From assembly GCA_944383925.1 (NCBI GenBank), contig CALWRM010000053.1, forward strand, positions 1-38,697: 38,697 bases of DNA, given 5' to 3'. The notes beneath the pieces were generated by a model. The model was not told the DNA's origin and made no database searches. It saw only the letters and a list, made by a program, of their open reading frames with translations. Shown here in pieces: positions 25,023 to 36,862 of this stretch. How positions within the stretch are numbered: position 1 is the first letter of the stretch; the number at the start of each line of letters is the position of its first letter. This stretch comes from an uncultured Clostridia bacterium (GTDB lineage Bacteria > Bacillota > Clostridia > Christensenellales > UBA1750). Made by a program: the position numbers and the translations under genes.

Positions 25023-26240
25023 CTACCGGGCCTGCTTGGCCCGCAGCACGGCCAAGGCCCTGTCCAAAATGCGGTGCGCCAGGGCGTCCTTGGTCATCAG
25101 GGGAAGCTCCTCGATGCCGTCATGGTCCAGGAAGGCGGCGATGTTGGTGTCCACGTCAAAGCCCGCGCCGGGTTTTGTCACATCGTTCGCCACGATAAAG
25201 TCCAGATGCTTCTTGTCCAGCTTGCGGGTGGCGTTGGCACGGACGGCCTGGGTTTCCGCCGCAAAGCCCACAAGAACCTGGTTCTCGCGCTTATTTTCCC
25301 CTACGGCCTTGGCCACATCGGGATTTTCCGTAAGGGTGAGCACAAAGGGCTCGCCATCCTGCTTTTTGATCTTCTGGGGAGCCACCTCGGCCACGCGGTA
25401 ATCGGCGGGCGCGGCCGCCTGCACGACGATATCGGCCTGCTCGGCCGCGGGCAAAAGGGCGTCGAGCAGGTCCTTGGTGCTCTCCACCCGCACCATCTCC
25501 ACGCCGGCGGGGGCTTCCAGGGCCGTTGGCCCGGAAATCAACAGCACGCGGGCGCCGCGAAGCTGGGCGGCCCGGGCGATGGCATAGCCCATCTTGCCGG
25601 AGGATTTGTTGGTGATGTAGCGGACGGGATCGATGGGTTCGCGGGTCGGCCCGGCGGTAACCGCCACGGTGAGCCCCGTCAGGTCCTTGGGTTGCCGTTG
25701 CTCCTCCATGGCGTCCAGCGTTGCCCGCACGATGTCATCGGTTTCGGGGATGTGCCCCTTTCCGACGGTACCGCAGGCCAGGTCGCCCTCGATGGGTTCC
25801 AGAAAGCGCACGCCGATGGAGCGCAAGTAGGCGATGTTCTTTTGGGTTACCGGGTTTTCATACATGTTGGTGTTCATGGCCAGGGCCACCAACACGGGCG
25901 CCTTGGTGGCCATCACCGTGGTGGTGAGCATGTCATCGGCGATGCCGGAAGCCATTTTTCCAACGAAGTTGGCGGTTGCGGGCGCAACCAGGAACACATC
26001 GGCCCGTTTTGCCAGCTCGATATGCTCCACCTCCCATTGCTTGGGCGGGGCGAACATATCCGTGATGCAGGGCTGACCGGACATGGTTTCCATGGTTCGC
26101 TCGGTGATGAGCTGTTGCGCGCTCTTGGTCAGGATGCAGTGCACCTCGCAGCCGGCCTTCACCAGCCTATGCGCGATGTCCGCGGCACGATAGGCGGCGA
26201 TGCTGCCCGTAACGCCCAGCACCACGCAGGGCTTTTTCAT
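25023..26240 (-). CDS. coaBC: Bifunctional phosphopantothenoylcysteine decarboxylase / phosphopantothenate--cysteine ligase
   Basis: The enzyme performs two consecutive steps of coenzyme A synthesis. The 405-residue protein starts with the flavin-dependent CoaC domain (VLGVTGSIAAYRAAD, PATANFVGKMASGIADDM, ALAMNTNMYENPV). It continues with the CoaB ligase domain (VTAGPTREPIDPVRYITNKSSGKMGYA, AAAPADYRV, LVGFAAET, and FIVANDV with the conserved Asn-Asp). The start overlaps the rpoZ stop by 4 bp (ATGA). Confidence 0.97.
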   Translation of the reverse strand: MKKPCVVLGVTGSIAAYRAADIAHRLVKAGCEVHCILTKSAQQLITERTMETMSGQPCITDMFAPPKQWEVEHIELAKRADVFLVAPATANFVGKMASGIADDMLTTTVMATKAPVLVALAMNTNMYENPVTQKNIAYLRSIGVRFLEPIEGDLACGTVGKGHIPETDDIVRATLDAMEEQRQPKDLTGLTVAVTAGPTREPIDPVRYITNKSSGKMGYAIARAAQLRGARVLLISGPTALEAPAGVEMVRVESTKDLLDALLPAAEQADIVVQAAAPADYRVAEVAPQKIKKQDGEPFVLTLTENPDVAKAVGENKRENQVLVGFAAETQAVRANATRKLDKKHLDFIVANDVTKPGAGFDVDTNIAAFLDHDGIEELPLMTKDALAHRILDRALAVLRAKQAR

Positions 26241-26443
26241 TGGTCCTCATCCTCCCGGCGGTAGGTGATCACGCCCTGATTGATTTCCTGCACGGCGATG
26301 GAGACGGGCTTGGTTTCCTTGGTGTCCACCAAGGGCTTGGCGCCGGCCACCAGCTGGCGGGCGCGCTTGGATACCTCGACGATGAGGGTGTAACGGCAAT
26401 CGGTCTTTTCCAAAAGCTCGGTGATGGGGGGATCGATGATCAT
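26237..26443 (-). CDS. rpoZ: RNA polymerase omega subunit
   Basis: Omega stabilises and assembles the beta' subunit of RNA polymerase. The protein is only 68 residues, normal for Bacillota. It shows the family core RYTLIVEVSKRARQLVAG, followed by KPVSIAVQEINQGVITY. AAGGAGGAA precedes the ATG at 26443, which overlaps the gmk stop by 4 bp. The gmk-rpoZ-coaBC-priA order is highly conserved. Confidence 0.95.
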   Translation of the reverse strand: MIIDPPITELLEKTDCRYTLIVEVSKRARQLVAGAKPLVDTKETKPVSIAVQEINQGVITYRREDEDQ

Positions 26444-27066
26444 AGGACTTGTTCCTCCTTTAAGGCGTGCATGTGGTCCAGCGCCCTGCCGGCGCCGTAG
26501 TGAGAGGCGATCAGGATGGCGCGCAGCGCCTCCACGGTCTCCTCCAGCTGGTCGTTGATGATGACAAAGTCATATTGCTCGGCATACTCGATTTCCCTGT
26601 ACGCGCTCTCAAAGCGAAGGCGTGCCTTTTCCGGCGTTTCCGTGCTGCGTTCCACCAGGCGCTTGTGCAGCTCCCGCATGCTCGGGGGCAACAGGAACAC
26701 GCTGGTGACGTCCTCCTTGGCCCGCTGAATCACCTGCAGGGCGCCCTGGGTTTCAATCTCCAGGATCACGTCCCGGCCCTCCAGCAGGTTCTTCTCCACG
26801 AACGCGCGGGGGGTTCCATAGCGCTTGCCATACATGCCGGCGTATTCCAAAAACTCGCCGGCCTGCACCATGCGCTCAAACTCCTCCTCGGTCTTGAAGA
26901 AGTAGGTCACGCCCTCCTCGTCCCCCGGGCGCATGGGCCTGGTGGTGCAGGAGATGGAAAGAAGGAGGTCGCTGCAGCGGCGCAGCAGCTCCTTGCAGAC
27001 CGTTCCCTTGCCGATGCCGGAAGGACCGGACACAACCAGCAAGCGGCCCCTGTTCGTGTTATTCAT
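26440..27066 (-). CDS. gmk: Guanylate kinase
   Basis: The enzyme phosphorylates GMP to GDP with ATP. The 208-residue protein has the P-loop [10 protein letters not shown], the GMP-binding [17 protein letters not shown] and [15 protein letters not shown], and the LID region with TEKARLRF-like residues ([12 protein letters not shown]). The start at 27066 ([12 protein letters not shown]) has GGAGGAGGG upstream; an in-frame ATG at 27096 lies deeper inside remA and has no better site. It overlaps the remA end by 8 bp. Confidence 0.96.
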   Translation of the reverse strand: MNNTNRGRLLVVSGPSGIGKGTVCKELLRRCSDLLLSISCTTRPMRPGDEEGVTYFFKTEEEFERMVQAGEFLEYAGMYGKRYGTPRAFVEKNLLEGRDVILEIETQGALQVIQRAKEDVTSVFLLPPSMRELHKRLVERSTETPEKARLRFESAYREIEYAEQYDFVIINDQLEETVEALRAILIASHYGAGRALDHMHALKEEQVL

Positions 27067-27331
27067 CCGCACCCTCCTCCTGACCGCCGGCGGCATCCAG
27101 GCGATGGGCCACGGTTTCGGGCTGCACGGCGGAGAGTATGACGTGGTCCGAATCGGTGACGATCACCGCGCGGGTTCTTCGGCCATAGGTGGCGTCGATG
27201 AGCATGGCCCGATCCCGCGCTTCCTGGATGATGCGCTTGATGGGCGCCGACTCGGGCGCGACGATGGCGATGATGCGGCTGGCGGATACGATGTTGCCAA
27301 AGCCGATGTTGATGAGCTTGCTACTGCCCAT
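27059..27331 (-). CDS. remA: RemA-family extracellular matrix regulator (DUF370)
   Basis: RemA is a small DNA-binding protein that activates biofilm-matrix and osmoprotection genes in Bacillus subtilis. The 90-residue protein opens with [18 protein letters not shown] and carries the conserved [30 protein letters not shown] core with its DNA-contacting Arg residues. The C-terminal 15 residues are variable and acidic. AGGAGGAACC precedes the ATG. It lies between yicC and gmk as in most Bacillota. Confidence 0.95.
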   Translation of the reverse strand: MGSSKLINIGFGNIVSASRIIAIVAPESAPIKRIIQEARDRAMLIDATYGRRTRAVIVTDSDHVILSAVQPETVAHRLDAAGGQEEGADE

Positions 27332-27373
27332 GGTTCCTCCTGATGCTGCGGCTTCCCGCGTATTTTGTTTGGA

Positions 27374-28249
27374 TCACTCGATGTTTTGCACCTGCTCGCG
27401 TATCTTTTCGATCTCGCTCTTGAGGGAAACCACCAGCTGAATCAGCGGGGCATCCGAGGCCTTGGAGCCGATGGTGTTGGCCTCTCGGTTCATCTCCTGG
27501 ACGATAAAGTCCAACCGCCTGCCCATGGATTGGGCGGAGGCCATCGCCTCCTCCATGGAGCTTAGGTGGCTGCCAAGCCTTGCGATTTCCTCATCCACCG
27601 CCACCCGGTCGGTGTAAATGGCCACCTCCTGGGTGATTCGTCCCTCGTCCACGGGCGCGTTTTCCAACAACTCCGCCAGTCTCTCGGTTAGGCGCTGCCG
27701 GTACTCCTGCACCACCATGGGCGCGCGCTGGGAAACGCCTTGAACGATGGAGCGCACCTCCTCGAGGTGCAGGGCGATGTCCGCCCCCATGCGCTGGCCT
27801 TCCGCCTGGCGCATGGCCTTCAGCTGCGCCAGGGCGGCCTGCGCAGCCTCCAGGGTGAGGGACTTGAGCGCGTCCAGGTCCTCCGCCTGCTCGGCCACGC
27901 TCAGCACGTCCGGCAACCTGGCAAGCTGCAGGGCGTTGAGCCCGCTGGGCAGGCCGGAAAGGCCCTCCACCTTTTCAAGGGCCTGCATGTACCCCTGCAA
28001 GAGCCCCTCGTCCACCAAGACGGTCTTGGCATCCTTGCGCAGGTTGCGGTAATTGATGAACACATCCACATGTCCCCTGGAGAGCTCCCGTCCGATCAAG
28101 GCGCGAAGGGCATCCTCCAGATAGGCAAAGGTCCTTGGCATGCGAAAGGAAAGGTCCAAAAAGCGATGGTTCACGCTCTTCATCTCCAGCGTGATTGCCC
28201 GTCCGTCCCGTTCCAGATCGCAGCGCCCGTAGCCCGTCATGCTGTACAT
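27374..28249 (-). CDS. yicC: YicC/YloC-family endoribonuclease
   Basis: YicC/YloC proteins are endoribonucleases linked to small-RNA and mRNA turnover. The 291-residue protein begins with the invariant YSMTGYGR and EMKSVNHRFLDLSFRMPR and ends with the C-terminal DUF1732 part (FIVQEMNREANTIGSKA, IQLVVSLKSEIEKIREQVQNIE). GGGGGCGAG lies before the ATG at 28249. It is the first gene of the large minus-strand block and has a good promoter immediately upstream. Confidence 0.95.
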   Translation of the reverse strand: MYSMTGYGRCDLERDGRAITLEMKSVNHRFLDLSFRMPRTFAYLEDALRALIGRELSRGHVDVFINYRNLRKDAKTVLVDEGLLQGYMQALEKVEGLSGLPSGLNALQLARLPDVLSVAEQAEDLDALKSLTLEAAQAALAQLKAMRQAEGQRMGADIALHLEEVRSIVQGVSQRAPMVVQEYRQRLTERLAELLENAPVDEGRITQEVAIYTDRVAVDEEIARLGSHLSSMEEAMASAQSMGRRLDFIVQEMNREANTIGSKASDAPLIQLVVSLKSEIEKIREQVQNIE

Positions 28250-28283
28250 GGTCTCGCCCCCAACGATATGTCAATATCAATTT

Positions 28284-28313
28284 AGTATACCATATCCTCC
28301 AAAGCCGTGGAAA
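28284..28313 (-). promoter_or_regulatory. Promoter of the yicC-remA-gmk... block
   Basis: On the minus strand TTTCCA (28313-28308), an 18-base spacer and TATACT (28289-28284) with a preceding TGG (extended -10) lie 35 bases before the yicC start. A small inverted repeat, GATAT-GTCA-ATATC (28265-28278), covers the expected start site. Confidence 0.6.
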
Positions 28314-28328
28314 CAAATGCGTAAGTTT

Positions 28329-31843
<3,515 letters not shown>

Positions 31844-31891
31844 AGATATACCCTCCCATTGCTTATTTCTATCTATTTACGGCAAACTGCG

Positions 31892-31927
31892 CCGGCGGGT
31901 CCGTCGCAGAGCGCGCGGACCTGCCGG
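31892..31927 (-). terminator. Strong hairpin between pcrA and the serine hydrolase gene
   Basis: The arms ccggcgggtccg and cggacctgccgg pair over 12 positions (one G-T) across a 12-base loop. There is no clear T-run, so it may be a weak terminator for pcrA or a processed mRNA stem. A smaller AGGCG/CGCCT hairpin lies just upstream (about 31936-31951). Confidence 0.4.
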
Positions 31928-32006
31928 CGTCAAGAAAGGCGGGAAACGCCTGTCCCCCGGCCTCCGCGCCACGGCGACAGCCCGCGCGCAAGGGTCCTTT
32001 TTTCCT

Positions 32007-34355
32007 TTATCCCTTGGTTAAGGGGGCAAAGCGCACATCCAGCTCCTTGATGCCAAGGCCCGGAAAGGCCACATGCACGATGGAACCCTTGATCTGCACG
32101 ATGCGTCCCTGGCCGAACTTCCTATGCTCCACAAGGTCGCCCGCGCGATATTCGCTCGAGGCGGCGGAAGGGGCCGGCTCGTTGTGATGCACCACGCTGG
32201 GCTCGCCGCTGAACACCTGCTTCTTCGCCGGGCCGTTTTGGCGCTGCGGACGCCGGTGGCTTGGCATGGCGCGATCCACCTTGTTCACCAACTGTTCCGG
32301 GATCTCGCTGAGGAAAACGCTCGGCCTGTTGTATTGGGGGGTGCCGTACAGCATGGGCCTTTGCACTTGCGACAGATAGAGCCAAGCCTTAGCCCGCGAG
32401 ATGGCCACATAGCCAACCCGCCGCTCTTCCTCCATGCGGCTTTCATCCATCAGGGAACGTGCGCCTGGGAAGATTCCATCCTCCATGCCGGTGACGAACA
32501 CGGTCTGAAACTCCAGCCCCTTGGCGGAGTGAATGGTCATCATGGTGACCTTGCCGCTTTGTTCGCTGAGCCCGTCCACATCCGAAACCAGGGCCGCCTC
32601 CTCCAAGAAGCCCTCGAGCGTGGGGGTTTCCACGCTGCGCTCATACTCGGCCACGGCGCCCATGAGCTCGTGGATGTTCTCCAGTCTGGAGCGCGACTCC
32701 TCATCTTCCTTCTGGTATTGGGCCAAAAGCCCGGTCTTTTCCGCCAGCTGCTGCACGAATTCCGACAGGGGAAGAAGCTCCTTGAGAGCCAGCAACTGGG
32801 ACATGATGTCGGAAAAGCGGCGCACCGTCATTGCGGCGCGGGCGCTGAGCGTATCCACCTGGTCCACATCCAGGGCCGCACCAAAGAGGGTATCCTCATG
32901 GGCGGCAGCCCAACGGGCCAAGGCGTCCACCGTCGCCTCGCCGATGCCGCGCTTGGGCTCGTTGATCACCCGGCGCAGGGCCACCTCGTCGCTGGGATTG
33001 ACGCAGATGCGCATGTAGCACACCATGTCCTTGATTTCCTTGCGCTCATAAAAGCGATGGCCGCCGTACACTTCGTAGGGAATGCCGGAAAACACCAGCT
33101 GTTCTTCCAGCACGCGGGATTGGGCGTTGGTGCGGTACAGCACGGCCATCTCGTGGTACGGCATGCCCGATGCGCGCAGGGATAGGATCTCGCGGCTGAC
33201 CATGGAAGCCTCGTCGCGCTCGTCGCTCAGGGAAACCTCCACAATGGGCGATCCCTCTCCCCTCTGGGACCAAAGGCTCTTTTGCTTTCTGCCCAGGTTA
33301 TGGCCGATGACCGCGTTGGCTGCTTCCAGGATGGTGTTGGTGGAACGATAGTTTTGCTCCAGCTTCACGACCGCGCAGTCCTTGTTGTCCTTTTCGAAGT
33401 CCAAAATGTTGGAAATGTCCGCGCCGCGCCAACCATAGATGGACTGATCGTCGTCGCCCACCACGCAAAGGTTGTTCCATTTTCTGGACAACAGGCGGAC
33501 AAACATATATTGCACATGGTTGGTATCCTGATATTCGTCCACCAAGATATAGCGGAAGCGCTGGGCATAATAATCCAGCACGGGCGGGTGATTGACGAAC
33601 AGCTCCAGGGTTTTGAGCAGCAGGTCGTCAAAATCCAGGGAATTGTTTTTCTTGAGCTTTTCCTCGTAGCGTTGGTAGATATTGGAAACCTGTTGGCTCT
33701 TATAATCGCGGTTGGAACTTGCGAACATCTCGTCGGGGTTTTGCATGAGCATCTTGGCCCTGGAAATGCGCCCGCGCATGTCGCTGGGCGGATACTCCTT
33801 GTCCGAAAGGTTGAGCTCCTTCAATGTTTCCTTGAGCACGCTGAGCTGGTCGTCGTTGTCGAGAATGGTAAAGTTGTTGGCATAGCCGATCTTTTCGATG
33901 TCGCGGCGCAGGATGCGCGCGCAGGCCGCGTGAAAGGTGGAAACCCAAACCTTTTGCCCGGCCTCGCCGGCCACGGCAGCCACGCGCTCCTTCATCTCGC
34001 CGGCGGCCTTGTTGGTGAAGGTGATGGCAAGAATATGATAGGGGGAAACGGGTTCCTCCGCAAGCAGGTCGACCGCCTGCTCATCCACCTGGCCGGCCTC
34101 CAGGCAGTCCAGTAGATGTTGGCGCTGCTGGGGCGTGTATGCCGCCGGCGCCGGCGCGTTGTAGGCGTTGCCGTATTTGAGCATATAGCCGATGCGGTTG
34201 GTCAAAACGGAGGTCTTTCCGGAGCCGGCGCCGGCGAGCACCAGCAGGGGACCTTCGATGTGGAATACGGCCTGCCGTTGCTGGGGGTTGAGCCGTTCGT
34301 AGGCCTTATCCAGCAAGGCGCGCCGCAGCGATTGATCATCCATTGTCCGTGCCAT
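32007..34355 (-). CDS. pcrA: ATP-dependent DNA helicase PcrA (UvrD/Rep family)
   Basis: This superfamily 1A 3'-5' helicase acts in repair, rolling-circle replication and removal of RecA. The 782-residue protein shows LNPQQRQAV (Q motif), Walker A AGAGSGKT, ITFTNKAAGEM, DEYQDTN (Walker B), GDDDQSIYGWRGAD, QNYRST, the VTMMTIHSAKGLEFQ motif and VAISRAK. The C-terminal tail with the conserved RAGDLVEHRKFGQGRI domain binds RNA polymerase in PcrA proteins. Starts at 34355 (AAGGA upstream) and 34343 are both possible; either overlaps the yerC end. Confidence 0.97.
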   Translation of the reverse strand: MARTMDDQSLRRALLDKAYERLNPQQRQAVFHIEGPLLVLAGAGSGKTSVLTNRIGYMLKYGNAYNAPAPAAYTPQQRQHLLDCLEAGQVDEQAVDLLAEEPVSPYHILAITFTNKAAGEMKERVAAVAGEAGQKVWVSTFHAACARILRRDIEKIGYANNFTILDNDDQLSVLKETLKELNLSDKEYPPSDMRGRISRAKMLMQNPDEMFASSNRDYKSQQVSNIYQRYEEKLKKNNSLDFDDLLLKTLELFVNHPPVLDYYAQRFRYILVDEYQDTNHVQYMFVRLLSRKWNNLCVVGDDDQSIYGWRGADISNILDFEKDNKDCAVVKLEQNYRSTNTILEAANAVIGHNLGRKQKSLWSQRGEGSPIVEVSLSDERDEASMVSREILSLRASGMPYHEMAVLYRTNAQSRVLEEQLVFSGIPYEVYGGHRFYERKEIKDMVCYMRICVNPSDEVALRRVINEPKRGIGEATVDALARWAAAHEDTLFGAALDVDQVDTLSARAAMTVRRFSDIMSQLLALKELLPLSEFVQQLAEKTGLLAQYQKEDEESRSRLENIHELMGAVAEYERSVETPTLEGFLEEAALVSDVDGLSEQSGKVTMMTIHSAKGLEFQTVFVTGMEDGIFPGARSLMDESRMEEERRVGYVAISRAKAWLYLSQVQRPMLYGTPQYNRPSVFLSEIPEQLVNKVDRAMPSHRRPQRQNGPAKKQVFSGEPSVVHHNEPAPSAASSEYRAGDLVEHRKFGQGRIVQIKGSIVHVAFPGLGIKELDVRFAPLTKG

Positions 34356-34647
34356 CCCCTTCCTTGAGCCGTTTTAGGACGCGCATATAGCCGTCCGCTC
34401 CATAGACCAGGCAGCGGCTCACCCTGGAGATGGTGGCCGTGCTGGCGCCGGTGCTCTCGGCGATGGCGGCATAGGTCCTTCCGCTTTCCAGCTGCCTGGC
34501 GACCTCCATGCGCTGGGCCAGGGATTGCAGCTCGTGTATGGTGCAGAGATCCTCAAAAAAGCGGTAGCAGTCTTCCTCGTCACGCAGGGCAAGCACGGCC
34601 CTGAACAGCCCGTCTACCTCGTCGTTCTTCAGCTTGGATCGATACAT
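34336..34647 (-). CDS. yerC: YerC/YecD family TrpR-related DNA-binding protein
   Basis: The 103-residue protein belongs to the TrpR-like YerC/YecD group, with the helix-turn-helix segment SLAQRMEVARQLESGRTYAAIAESTGASTATISRVSRCL. Its target is not known; in Bacillota it commonly sits next to pcrA, as here. It overlaps the pcrA start by 20 bp (8 bp with the alternative start), so the two are translationally coupled. GGGGGAGG precedes the ATG at 34647. Confidence 0.92.
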   Translation of the reverse strand: MYRSKLKNDEVDGLFRAVLALRDEEDCYRFFEDLCTIHELQSLAQRMEVARQLESGRTYAAIAESTGASTATISRVSRCLVYGADGYMRVLKRLKEGDGTDNG

Positions 34648-34700
34648 GGACTTAACCTCCCCCTCCCTTGCGCGGCAAAATGGCGTCTTTGTGCGCGGAC

Positions 34701-35462
34701 CTAGGCTTCATCCCGGACGCTGTTGCGCAAAACGCCGATGCCCTGGATTTCGATTTCGATGATGTCGCCCGCCTGCATGGGGCCAACGCCCTCGGGGGTG
34801 CCCAGCGTCACCACATCGCCGGGTTCCAGGGTCATCACGCTGGAGGCAAAGGCGACCAGATCATAGGGATCGCGCATCATCATGTTGGTGTGGCCATCCT
34901 GGCAAACGCGGCCGTTGAGGATGGAACGGATGGTCAGGTTTGCGGGGTCCAACTGGGTGTTGATCACAGGCCCGATGGGCGCGAAGGTATCAAAGCCCTT
35001 GGCGCGCGTCCACTGACCGTCTATGGGCTGCAAATCCCTGGCCGTCACGTCGTTGCAGCAGGTGAAGCCGAAGATGGCCTCCTTGGCCTGGTCGTAGCTT
35101 AGCCCCTTGCAGCGCTTGCCGATGACGGCGGCGATCTCCGCCTCATAATCCACCCGGGAAGAGCGCTTGGGCCGCACGATGGCCTCCTCCGGCCCGATGA
35201 CCGCGGAAGGGGGCTTGAGGAAGATGACGGGCTCGTCCGGCATGGGGTCGTTCATTTCCTTGATATGATCCAGATAATTCAGTCCAACGGCCACCACCTT
35301 GCTGGGCTGTACCGGCGCCAGCAGGCGCAGCTTGGCAAGGGGCAAGGCCCGGCCGTCCTTTTCCAAAGTTTCATAGGGAAGGCCGCGCAGGGGATAGGCG
35401 GTCTCCCCCTCCAGCACGGCATAAAACGCTTCCTGTCCGTATTGAGCGCGGATGATAAGCAT
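34701..35462 (-). CDS. Fumarylacetoacetate hydrolase (FAH)-family protein
   Basis: The 253-residue protein has an N-terminal small domain followed by the FAH catalytic barrel: GLNYLDHI, FLKPPSAVIGP, RVDYEAEIAAVIGK (metal-binding Glu), FGFTCCNDVTARDLQ, RAKGFDTFAPIGP and LGTPEGVGPMQAGD. Enzymes of this group hydrolyse or decarboxylate 2-oxo-acids and acylpyruvates from aromatic catabolism or damaged metabolites. The substrate here is unknown; no pathway partners are adjacent. AAAGGAGG precedes the ATG. It has its own promoter at 35503-35531. Confidence 0.9.
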   Translation of the reverse strand: MLIIRAQYGQEAFYAVLEGETAYPLRGLPYETLEKDGRALPLAKLRLLAPVQPSKVVAVGLNYLDHIKEMNDPMPDEPVIFLKPPSAVIGPEEAIVRPKRSSRVDYEAEIAAVIGKRCKGLSYDQAKEAIFGFTCCNDVTARDLQPIDGQWTRAKGFDTFAPIGPVINTQLDPANLTIRSILNGRVCQDGHTNMMMRDPYDLVAFASSVMTLEPGDVVTLGTPEGVGPMQAGDIIEIEIQGIGVLRNSVRDEA

Positions 35463-35502
35463 AGGGCAGCATGTCCTCCTTTGGAAATACTAGGATGGGT
35501 TA

Positions 35503-35531
35503 ATTATAGCACGTCACAGCGTGAAAGTGAA
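35503..35531 (-). promoter_or_regulatory. Sigma-A promoter of the FAH-family gene
   Basis: On the minus strand TTCACT (35531-35526), a 17-base spacer and a consensus TATAAT (35508-35503) lie 41 bases before the ATG. Confidence 0.65.
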
Positions 35532-35600
35532 CCGAAAAACCCAGGTCCGCTTTATCCGCCTCCCCCGCGTATCCTTAGCGGAAAAAGCCCAAAAACAAGC

Positions 35601-35631
35601 AAAAAAGCGCCGTCCCAGGCAAGCGGACGGC
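35601..35631 (-). terminator. Intrinsic terminator of the spoIIIA operon region
   Basis: On the minus strand GCCGTCC (35631-35625) pairs with GGACGGC (35615-35609); GC and then six T follow (35606-35601). It lies 19 bases after the small ORF at 35650-35778 and closes the spoIIIA transcript. Confidence 0.85.
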
Positions 35632-35649
35632 AGTGGGGATTTCGAAATT

Positions 35650-35778
35650 TTATCGACGGATCTTTCCGGAATGCTTCTGTTGGTCGATGGCTTTTTCTCC
35701 CTTCAAACCGCCGCCTGGGGGGTCGCCCTTCGGCCCGTTGCGGCCGGCCCTGTTCCAGGCCTTGCGGGAAGCGGGCAT
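35650..35778 (-). CDS. Putative small acid-soluble spore protein, SspP-like
   Basis: This is a 42-residue basic, Gly/Pro-rich ORF. The ATG at 35778 is preceded by GGGAGG with 5 bases in between, and the stop is 19 bases before a terminator. The segment RNGPKGDPPGG together with QKH about 11 residues later follows the pattern NxPKGDxPG...QKH of Bacillus SspP (48 residues; compared from memory). The location directly after the spoIIIA operon fits a sporulation role. An in-frame ATG six codons upstream is possible. The identity is an inference from a short motif. Confidence 0.5.
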   Translation of the reverse strand: MPASRKAWNRAGRNGPKGDPPGGGLKGEKAIDQQKHSGKIRR

Positions 35779-35902
35779 AAGGACCTCCCAAGGCATCCCG
35801 CCGCTTTCCTCAAGACAGCCGGCTTGTCAGCCGCGGGTGGGGGCTTGGCCAGGCGAAGATTCTGTAGGAGGGGCCTCCCATCGCCATGTTTCGGGGGAAA
35901 GC
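35779..35902. other. Leader/gap between spoIIIAH and the SspP-like ORF
   Basis: A GC-rich 124-base stretch without a gene. No clear sigma-G or sigma-A promoter is recognised. A short GGAGG-CCC-CTCC hairpin lies near 35866-35878. Confidence 0.35.
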
Positions 35903-36430
35903 CTAAGCCACGGGGATAATCTTGATGTTGGCCGCGTCCTGGCCGCTCTCCCGCAGCGCCACCTCCAAGATCTTGTCGCTCTCGCTTTGGGTAAGCTTTT
36001 CCTTCTTGACAATGATACTCACGCTCCCCTCCTGGATGAAGGCGGCCGCATCCTCAAAACCCTTGGCGATGAGCAGCTTCTCAATGCCCCGTTCCTGCTC
36101 GTAGAACTGCGTCAACTGCACCTTGCGGCTGTCCGCCTCCCGAACCGAATCCGCTGGCGCGCCCTCCCTTTCGATGATGGAATCCAGCAGGGCGATCTCA
36201 TCCTCCCTGGCGGTCTGCCTTTGCGCGCGAAAATCCTTGAAAAAGTCTCCCGTGGAAACATCCGCCGATGCGGCTTCCGGATTGGCGGCCGCCAAGGCAT
36301 CGTTTTCCGGCACGACGACCTCCAAGGCCTGTTCCTGCGCGAGCCCGTAGGCCACGGCCAGCGTTGCGGCCAAAAGGCAAAGGGCGTACAGGGGGATGGT
36401 CTTTCGATTGAACCATTTCTTCAACTTCAT
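35903..36430 (-). CDS. spoIIIAH: Stage III sporulation protein AH
   Basis: SpoIIIAH is the mother-cell component that binds SpoIIQ to form the channel linking mother cell and forespore. The 175-residue protein has a basic N-terminus and one membrane segment (PLYALCLLAATLAVAYGLA). A charged linker helix and the C-terminal YscJ/FliF-like ring-building domain follow (LIAKGFEDAAAFIQEGSVSI, SESDKILEVALRESG, NIKIIPV). The Bacillus protein is about 218 residues, so the linker is shorter here. The start at 36430 has AAGGAGATCG upstream and lies one base after the spoIIIAG stop. Confidence 0.93.
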   Translation of the reverse strand: MKLKKWFNRKTIPLYALCLLAATLAVAYGLAQEQALEVVVPENDALAAANPEAASADVSTGDFFKDFRAQRQTAREDEIALLDSIIEREGAPADSVREADSRKVQLTQFYEQERGIEKLLIAKGFEDAAAFIQEGSVSIIVKKEKLTQSESDKILEVALRESGQDAANIKIIPVA

Positions 36431-36431
36431 C

Positions 36432-36824
36432 CTAGCGATCTCCTTCCGTATCTGCCTGCATGGCAAAGACCTCTACGGCCTCGGCGGGCACGTCCAGGGC
36501 GGTCATGGCCGCGCGCAACAGCTCCGTGCGCACGCCCAGATCCTGCGCGCCCGTGGCCACCACGAGCACGCCCACCACCCCGCCGTCCCGCTCGTCCTCG
36601 TGGATGAGCACGCGTACGTCCCCCACGCCGTCGATGGCGGAAAGAACGGCGCACAGGCGCTGCTCCAGGTCCAGAGAGGCGTAGCCGGCCCCTTCCGGAG
36701 CGGCGCTCGTCTCCTCCTTGGGCAAGCAATAGCTCAGCACGAACAAGCCGATCCCAAGGGCCAACAGCAGCGCCAGCAGCGGCAAGCCCTTTTGCTTTTT
36801 CAACCGTTCCGCCAAGGCCTGCAT
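36432..36824 (-). CDS. spoIIIAG: Stage III sporulation protein AG, short form
   Basis: SpoIIIAG forms a large ring in the mother-cell membrane of the feeding-tube complex. The protein is only 130 residues against about 229 in Bacillus subtilis. It keeps the membrane segment (GLPLLALLLALGIGLFVLSY) and the ring-building core (LEQRLCAVLSAIDGVGDVRV ... VVGVLVVATGAQDLGVRTEL ... LDVPAEAVEVFAM). The long insertion found in the Bacillus core between these strands is reduced to a few residues (HEDERDGG). The ATG at 36824 is preferred because AAAGGAGG is 7 bases upstream; the ATG at 36830 is too close to it. The frame is open to 37268, but that overlaps AF and AE. Confidence 0.9.
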   Translation of the reverse strand: MQALAERLKKQKGLPLLALLLALGIGLFVLSYCLPKEETSAAPEGAGYASLDLEQRLCAVLSAIDGVGDVRVLIHEDERDGGVVGVLVVATGAQDLGVRTELLRAAMTALDVPAEAVEVFAMQADTEGDR

Positions 36825-36862
36825 GCGCATTCCTCCTTTGCCGTTTGCAGGTTGCCAGCTTC

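Noticed and set aside
25074..26264. 396-codon plus-strand open frame
   Set aside because: It is antisense to coaBC, which carries all catalytic motifs on the minus strand.
32073..33185. 370-codon plus-strand open frame
   Set aside because: It is antisense to the helicase core of pcrA; composition is His/Gly/Leu-rich as expected for an opposite-strand frame in GC-rich DNA, with no domain or ribosome site.
35521..35919. 132-codon plus-strand open frame beside spoIIIAH
   Set aside because: There is no ribosome site, it runs through the terminator hairpin and antisense to the SspP-like ORF, and its composition is random-looking.
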